From contig CALUFQ010000018.1 of assembly GCA_944319925.1 (NCBI GenBank), forward strand, positions 1 through 52,605: a DNA stretch of 52,605 nt, written 5' to 3'. The notes below the pieces were generated by a model, which saw nothing but the letters and a program-made list of their open reading frames with translations, was not told the DNA's origin and searched no databases. Positions 47,478 through 52,605 of this stretch are shown piece after piece. The position numbers and the translations under genes were made by a program. Numbering within the stretch: position 1 is the first letter of the stretch; each line of letters starts with the position of its first letter. The DNA is from an uncultured Paraprevotella sp. GTDB taxonomy: Bacteria; Bacteroidota; Bacteroidia; Bacteroidales; Bacteroidaceae.

Positions 47478-47523
47478 CCTCGTGTTTGAAAAGAAATAGG
47501 TGTTTAAAACATTTTGTGAACGT

Positions 47524-50500
47524 ATGAAGCATTTTTTATCTAGTTGCAAACGGCGGTGCTTGGCCGTCGTGTCCATGGCCTTGATGGCTTTGGCGGGAGT
47601 GAATGAGGTGCAGGCCGACGTGCCTTTGCGACGCCCCATTTCCCCGAATCGTCCGATGCTGCTTGTGCACATCGACACTTGGAACTATCCCGACCCGGAG
47701 CGTATCATTGAGATGGTGCCGGAGGACATCTTGCCCTACGTGGTGTTCAACATTTCGTTGTCGGCTTCCGATAATGTGTGTCCCGATGGGTTCAAGGTGT
47801 GTGACTCATGGCTGAAAGCTTGTGCGCAGAAACGCGTGTGGGCCATGGTGCAGTGCGCCAGCGGCGGGCACAGCCGTTTCTCCGACCACGACCTGTCTGT
47901 GTATGAAAATTATTTTCGTCAATATCCCAACTTCATCGGTTGGAATTTTGCCGAGCAGTTTTGGGGATTTGGCGAAGTGCAGGACGACGGCACGGTGACT
48001 CCTTCTTTCTTGGAGCGTTTGTCGCTTTTCTGCGATATCCTGAAAATGTGCCAGCGTTATGGAGGCTATTTGGTGGTGAGCTTTACGCAGGGGGCTTACG
48101 GCCCGGATTTGATGCCGATGTCTTATATGAAGCGTCATCCCGAGTTGAGGCAGTTGCTGACGGAGCATCCGGAGCATTTCATCTGCTGCGAGAAATACAC
48201 GATGGCGGATGCTTTCTTTGAGGTGGAGAGCGACTGTCTGGGGGCTTTCTTGGGCGGTTATGCCGGCCATTACGGTATCCGTTTCGATGACTGTGGATGG
48301 ACAACTACCAACGACAAGACTGACCCGTTCGTGAAAGCTTCCGGTGCAATTCCCATCATGGAGCACGTGATGCTGACGGGACAGACGGTCATCGACGGTC
48401 CTGAATTGATTTGGACGGACGTGTCTCGTGAGTTGAACACGTCCGTAACTCCTGATGGCTATACGCGCCGTAACTGGGGATGGTTCCCGCAATTTGTCAA
48501 CATTGCCATGGATGAGTTCCGCAAGGTGTTGGACGGCACGGTGCGCATTCTGACTCGTGAAGAAGTCATTGACCGTACGAAGATTTGCTTATTGAACGAC
48601 ATCAACGATGGAACGAGCAAGAGCTACCAGACACCGGGCACGTTCTTCGATGGGCTTTACCGTTCTGAATCCGATTACGGCCCAGCAGGGAGCAGCCCTT
48701 GGCTGGAAAACAAGTGGTGGATGAAATCCACAGGCCGTTACCCTTCTCTTCCGCATTTGTCTGATTTGTTGGACGATGCCGCAAAGAAGCTGCAGGTCGT
48801 GAAAGCTTCCGAATACGATAAGCGTTGGCCGACCGTGGATGCCAAGGTGAAAGAGCTGAATGAACTTTTCCCGCAGGAATATACGGGCGACATCTATGCG
48901 GCTCACGCGGAGAACACATGGATGACCTACAATCCTTACCAGTATGATGATAAAATCACAAACGGGGTGCGCACACGCAGCACATCCTATCGTCGTGCCT
49001 CGGGTAACATTCCTTTCTTATATAATACGTCCGAGAGCATTTCGCTGGATTTCTGTCCCTACGGCATGGCCGTGATGAAAGAGTTCCCCGACCATGTGTT
49101 GCTTTATATGAGTAATTATCGTCTGAACAACGATGAAAGTGCCGAGTATCCCAATGCGAAAGACACGGTGCGCATCTATGGTGCGACTTCCGAACCGGAA
49201 GTGTCATGGTACGACCGTGGCAATCATCGCGCAACTGAAATCGAACAGACGTGGGAAGACGGCGTGTTGACGTTGGTGGTGGCCCACAACGGGCCGGTGG
49301 AAATCACCGTCAAGTGCCAGGGTGCGGCCACAGATCGCCAGACGGAATGGACGGAAGCCTCCATTGAAGTGCCCGAACGCCCGTCGGTTTATACTGGCGA
49401 CTTGCAGTATGAGGCCGAGTTCTTTGATTGGAAGAACATCAGCAATTGCTATACGGACGGTTATAACACGGGTCATGACGGGTATTACGGTCAAGGTTAT
49501 GTGGAATTGGGCGCGAACCGTCAGGCTTCGCTTCGCGACACGGTGCGTGTGCTGCGCAGCGGGACTTACACTGTCACGCTCCGTTACCAGGCGGATGCGA
49601 CCGCCACGATACGTTTCTCCAGCCCGATGCGGAGGACTTTGAGATGCGCCCCGACAGGTGGCGAGTGGGCGGAAATCTCCACGACGATGGATATGGAAGC
49701 CGGTGCAAACGAACTGGTGATAGACGGTGGCGGTACTAATATGTTCATTGACTGTGTGAAGCTGAGCATCGACAACGCGCAGGTTTACGACTTCGAAAGT
49801 GATGCAGCCGGCGGTGCGGCAGCGATGCTGACGCTGACGGAAGGCGATGCCACGGTGGTGTCTGTTGAGGATGGACAGGCGTTGCAGTCCGCAGCTGCGG
49901 GTCGCGCCACGCTGGACATGTTCCCGGTGGACGGGACGGATTACGGCGTGTCGTGGAAGCAAGTGTCCGGCGATGCAGGCGTGGTGCTGCGCGGCGGCTA
50001 CCTGTTCTGTACGAACGGTACGGAAGTGTCCATCATGGCGGGCGACAAGATACTGTCCGAAGGCGAAAAGGGCGAAGGCATGACGTGTTTCCGTGCCACG
50101 GTGTGGGGTGACAAGCTCTATTTGGATGGTTCTGTGGACGGCGAGTCGTGGACGAACTTGGCTTCTGCTGAGGATGTGGCGTATGCCGCAGGCGGTACTT
50201 CGCTGGTTTGGGATGGTGCGATGACGGTGGACGATATCCGCCTCTACCGTACTGGGCTGACGGTATCCCAGACGGAACTGGACGACATTACCATGACCTA
50301 TGGCGGGACAGATGTGGTGACGCGCACTTTGGACATCAACGGTGCCGACCTATTGGGCGATGTGGAACTGTCGTTGGCGGGCGACGCTTTCGAGATTTCA
50401 CTGGATTCGTTGGAGGGTTATACGAACGCTTTGGTGGTTGACGGCGGGCAACTGGTGGCTGATGGCGATCCCGTCCGTGTGTTCATCCGCCTGAAGTATG

Positions 50501-51465
50501 ATTTGGACGTGTCGGATTATGAAGAAACGCTGACTGTTTCGACGCGTTACCAAGATGTCCGCACGGTGGATTTGAAGGGGCGTGTGACGCCGGCTGTCAC
50601 TGAGATGGTTTACGATTTTGAGAACGACGCGGTGTCTTCCGTGGCGAAGAATCCTCCTGCCTCCGGCATTACGCGTGGGACGGGTAACCTTTGCACGTCG
50701 GGCGTGTCCAACTATACGGACGCTGATGGCCTTGAGAGCAAGATGCTCAAGGTTTACACGGCTCCGAGCCGCAACGGGACGGGTGTACTGAATCTGGACA
50801 AGTTCACGCGCAAGTCAACGGATTATAGCGTAACTTGGCGTCAGGTGCTGATTACTAGCCCTAATCATAAGAACGGTGTGATACTTCGCGGTGACACGAC
50901 GATGATAGGCACGGCCAGCAAGGGCTACACTCAGGGCATCATGGCCGGTTATTACATGAATGTGTACAACCATGACGGTGTGACGGAGTTCCGCATCTAT
51001 AAGTCCACTGAATCGACATCGTTGAACATGTTCAACAGCGCGACGGTGAATTTGTCCGTGGCCACGAACCGCAGTGTGTGGTATCGCGCTTCGGTGTCGG
51101 GTACGTCCCGTGTGGAGTTAAAGCTTGAATATTCGACGGATGGTGGCGAGACGTGGGAATTGGGCACGGCCACGACGGACGAAGGCGGACAGTTCTCGCA
51201 GGGTGCAACGCAGTTTGTGTGGGGCTTGGCCGGTTCGCAGGGCGGTTTCCTCATTGATGACATCTCGTTCGAAGGCATCACTTACGAAGGTGTGGAAACG
51301 GGTATTTATTCCGTGGAAGACGCGACGGGCGAGGTTGTCCGCGAGGAATACTTCGACTTGTCGGGCCGCCGGATCGTTCCGGGTAGTGCAACGCGTGGCG
51401 TGGTGATTCGCCGCAGCTGCTTGTCAAACGGTGCAGTTCGGGTGGACAAGCTCTTGATGAAATAA
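47524..51465 (+). CDS. Large secreted GH98 endo-glycosidase (probable endo-xylanase)
   Basis: A 1313-residue protein; signal peptide MKHFLSSCKRRCLAVV to QA (ATG 47524; GTG 47500 would add eight residues that weaken it). Residues about 25-330 are the GH98 catalytic barrel: acid Glu144 in NFAEQFWGF, Asp255/Asp256 in GIRFDDCGW and Glu294 in DGPELIW are the expected active-site set. The GH98 C-terminal domain runs to about 610. A CBM35/CBM6-like module follows (about 620-745; LQYEAEFFDWKN), then two related sandwich modules (about 755-915 and 1025-1255) around an Ig-like domain, ending in the tail EEYFDLSGRR. Characterised GH98 enzymes are blood-group endo-beta-galactosidases or, in B. ovatus, a xylanase acting on glucuronoarabinoxylan; the neighbours favour xylan. 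It forms its own unit, between a promoter and a terminator. Confidence 0.9.
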   Translation: MKHFLSSCKRRCLAVVSMALMALAGVNEVQADVPLRRPISPNRPMLLVHIDTWNYPDPERIIEMVPEDILPYVVFNISLSASDNVCPDGFKVCDSWLKACAQKRVWAMVQCASGGHSRFSDHDLSVYENYFRQYPNFIGWNFAEQFWGFGEVQDDGTVTPSFLERLSLFCDILKMCQRYGGYLVVSFTQGAYGPDLMPMSYMKRHPELRQLLTEHPEHFICCEKYTMADAFFEVESDCLGAFLGGYAGHYGIRFDDCGWTTTNDKTDPFVKASGAIPIMEHVMLTGQTVIDGPELIWTDVSRELNTSVTPDGYTRRNWGWFPQFVNIAMDEFRKVLDGTVRILTREEVIDRTKICLLNDINDGTSKSYQTPGTFFDGLYRSESDYGPAGSSPWLENKWWMKSTGRYPSLPHLSDLLDDAAKKLQVVKASEYDKRWPTVDAKVKELNELFPQEYTGDIYAAHAENTWMTYNPYQYDDKITNGVRTRSTSYRRASGNIPFLYNTSESISLDFCPYGMAVMKEFPDHVLLYMSNYRLNNDESAEYPNAKDTVRIYGATSEPEVSWYDRGNHRATEIEQTWEDGVLTLVVAHNGPVEITVKCQGAATDRQTEWTEASIEVPERPSVYTGDLQYEAEFFDWKNISNCYTDGYNTGHDGYYGQGYVELGANRQASLRDTVRVLRSGTYTVTLRYQADATATIRFSSPMRRTLRCAPTGGEWAEISTTMDMEAGANELVIDGGGTNMFIDCVKLSIDNAQVYDFESDAAGGAAAMLTLTEGDATVVSVEDGQALQSAAAGRATLDMFPVDGTDYGVSWKQVSGDAGVVLRGGYLFCTNGTEVSIMAGDKILSEGEKGEGMTCFRATVWGDKLYLDGSVDGESWTNLASAEDVAYAAGGTSLVWDGAMTVDDIRLYRTGLTVSQTELDDITMTYGGTDVVTRTLDINGADLLGDVELSLAGDAFEISLDSLEGYTNALVVDGGQLVADGDPVRVFIRLKYDLDVSDYEETLTVSTRYQDVRTVDLKGRVTPAVTEMVYDFENDAVSSVAKNPPASGITRGTGNLCTSGVSNYTDADGLESKMLKVYTAPSRNGTGVLNLDKFTRKSTDYSVTWRQVLITSPNHKNGVILRGDTTMIGTASKGYTQGIMAGYYMNVYNHDGVTEFRIYKSTESTSLNMFNSATVNLSVATNRSVWYRASVSGTSRVELKLEYSTDGGETWELGTATTDEGGQFSQGATQFVWGLAGSQGGFLIDDISFEGITYEGVETGIYSVEDATGEVVREEYFDLSGRRIVPGSATRGVVIRRSCLSNGAVRVDKLLMK

Positions 51466-51501
51466 CGGCTGATTGATTGTTTGCCGTCAGAGCAAAACGA
51501 G

Positions 51502-51551
51502 GCGGTGTGTGGTGTACGGGGGAAGTCCCGGTATCCACACGCCGCTTTTTT
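51502..51551 (+). terminator. Intrinsic terminator after GH98
   Basis: An 11-bp stem with one G-T pair (GCGGTGTGTGG / CCACACGCCGC), a 22-base loop, then six T. Confidence 0.88.
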
Positions 51552-51603
51552 ATCCGGAGATGATTAAGGAGGCAGTCGAATTTCAGTGGGGGAACGGTTT
51601 CAT

Positions 51604-51835
51604 GCTTCAAAGAGTTTGTCCATCCGGAGGCAAAATACCTCCGCCTTGTAGGTGAGGTGGCCGTAGGGACGGAGGGGGGTTCCATGCACAAGAGTGACTT
51701 TTCTCTCTTTTTCCGACTCGTTTATGTTGTCCGTGGATGCGTTCGGGCTTGTTCCCCGTGGGCGTGAGACCCCCTCCACCCCTTCGGGGCTAGTCCCCCT
51801 GCGAGGCGGAACAGTTTTGGCATCCGCATGGAGAA
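51604..51835. repeat. Interspersed repeat, copy R5 (reverse orientation)
   Basis: The reverse complement matches 13721-13964 and 18779-19022, slightly shorter. The linker with AACATAAACGAGTCGG and both hairpin modules are kept. It marks the right border of the enzyme locus. The following stretch to 52236 holds no gene I can support. Confidence 0.8.
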
Positions 51836-52236
51836 CAGAAGGGGCGTTACGTCCCGTGCAGAATTTATTAAATTCCCACTAAATTTCTACTGCGTTCAAG
51901 TATTGCTTGCCAACGTTCCAAGCATACAAGCTTCTTCCTGGAAAAGCGGATGCAGGGTCGGGAAACTTTCTTTTCTCCCTCAAATTCTTATGTCCACGAA
52001 AATAGCTTTTCCACCTCACGAAAGCAACTTTATCTCTTTGCTGTGCTGGATTTGTAAACCAGCGCAATCAAGGTGCGGGTTTCCGAATCCGCAAATTCGT
52101 AAGGACTTACACATGGCAAGCACTGGTTCATGCAAGAATGGGGCATCTTTTCTCGGGTTGAAAATCCTTATACCCAATGATGCCGTAATTCAAACTCGGC
52201 ATACCGGCGAATAATTGCGTTCTTTGCGAGGTGACA

Positions 52237-52605
52237 TCAGATTTTTGCAATTTCTTCCAGGCTGAGCCCGGTAGCTTTAGCTATAATATCCGGAGACACG
52301 CCCAATTTCTTCAAATTGGCAACATTCTTTATGCGTTCTTCCTGCTGCCCTTCCGCATGGCCTTTCTCCAGACCTTCCGCACGACCTTTCTCCAGACCTT
52401 CTTCAAGTCCTTCCGCACGTCCTTCCGCACGACCTTTCTCCAGACCTTCTTCAAGTCCCTCCGTACGTCCCTCCGCACGTCCCTCCGCACGTCCCTCCGC
52501 ACGTCCCTCCGCACGACCTTCCGCATGGCCTTCCGCATGGCCTTCCATCTTCGCCGTGTTCAACACGTCGTTTTGAATCATGACGGCATTCAGGTGCTCG
52601 TCGTA
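52237..52605 (-). CDS. Rpn / PD-(D/E)XK transposase-like protein, C-terminal part (runs off window)
   Basis: The reading frame is open from the window edge (YDEHLNAVMIQNDVLNTAK) to the stop at 52237, so the 122 visible residues are the C-terminal part of a longer gene. The layout matches Rpn-type recombination-promoting nucleases / PD-(D/E)XK family transposases of Bacteroidales: the nuclease domain (outside the window), then a charged repeat of the type EGRA / EGLE, then a short end (NVANLKKLGVSPDIIAKATG, SLEEIAKI). Such genes are numerous and often variable. The tetrapeptide repeat should form a long charged helix. Whether the nuclease half is intact cannot be seen. Confidence 0.75.
   Translation of the reverse strand, partial: YDEHLNAVMIQNDVLNTAKMEGHAEGHAEGRAEGRAEGRAEGRAEGRTEGLEEGLEKGRAEGRAEGLEEGLEKGRAEGLEKGHAEGQQEERIKNVANLKKLGVSPDIIAKATGLSLEEIAKI
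52353..52545. repeat. In-frame degenerate 12-bp tandem repeat within the Rpn-like gene
   Basis: About sixteen 12-base units of the type TCCGCACGTCCC / TTCCGCACGACC on the plus strand encode EGRA, EGHA, EGLE and EKGR on the minus strand. A larger block (EGLEEGLEKGRAEG) occurs twice, showing internal duplication. Confidence 0.8.

Larger units (their letters stand above)
47117..47523. other. Intergenic region between the esterase and GH98, with leader-like repeats and an inverted repeat
   Basis: Three copies of ATTAACCTAA (from about 47189, 47264 and 47272, the last two overlapping) lead up to an ATG at 47292 that opens only a 30-codon Cys/Phe-rich frame. The layout resembles the leader of a SusC-type gene without the gene. 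A minus-strand TATCTTTG box lies at 47323-47330. A 16-bp perfect inverted repeat lies at 47375-47390 and 47410-47425. No gene is supported here. Confidence 0.5.

Noticed and set aside
51880-52236. 62-128-codon frames after the last repeat
   Set aside because: No domains, signal peptides or ribosome binding sites were seen, and frames on opposite strands overlap; I see no gene in this stretch.
52353-52545. Regular repeat array resembling a CRISPR at first sight
   Set aside because: The units are 12 bases with no unique spacers and lie in frame inside a coding sequence.

Overview
The window looks like chromosomal DNA of a plant-fibre-degrading member of the Bacteroidales. The basis is a hybrid two-component regulator with a sensor propeller, Bacteroides-type promoter boxes (TTTG, then TAnnTTTG), secreted enzymes with QA/AQ-type signal cleavage sites, outer membrane beta-barrels, and enzyme families typical of gut Bacteroidetes. 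G+C is fairly high for the group. I cannot name the species.

Region 1 (1-4.85 kb, minus strand): start of pyrF, a DUF4153 membrane protein, prfA, and an AAA-ATPase/PD-(D/E)XK protein. A threefold promoter-bearing repeat lies between the last two. Region 2 (5.15-8.6 kb): two divergent gene pairs, each a small secreted protein followed by an outer membrane beta-barrel. The segment between them is bounded by 26-bp inverted repeats and carries one good promoter, so it may be an invertible switch. Region 3 (8.6-14.9 kb): interspersed repeats, a second inverted-repeat-bounded promoter segment, a 1351-residue hybrid two-component regulator (HTCS), and a hairpin-rich non-coding stretch.

Region 4 (14.9-51.5 kb) is a polysaccharide-degradation locus, all on the plus strand, in four apparent transcription units: (a) a GH5-GH43 fusion; (b) CE1, GH43-CBM6, GH43-CBM6, GH43, CE6-like; (c) CE1-like multidomain, GH95, GH97, GH115, GH2, GH146/GH127, GH43, GH115, SASA-type esterase; (d) a 1313-residue GH98. 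This set matches what is known for complex glucuronoarabinoxylan (corn-bran type): GH98 and GH5 cut the backbone, GH115 removes (methyl)glucuronic acid, GH43 and GH146 remove arabinose or xylose, GH95 and GH97 remove terminal L-galactose/fucose and galactose, and the esterases remove acetyl and feruloyl groups. No SusC/SusD pair, GH10, GH3 or GH31 is present, so uptake and some final steps must be encoded elsewhere. The HTCS is the likely regulator.

Region 5 (51.5-52.6 kb): a strong terminator, another interspersed repeat, and the C-terminal part of an Rpn/PD-(D/E)XK transposase-like gene with an expanded tetrapeptide repeat. No rRNA, tRNA, CRISPR array or complete insertion sequence was seen.
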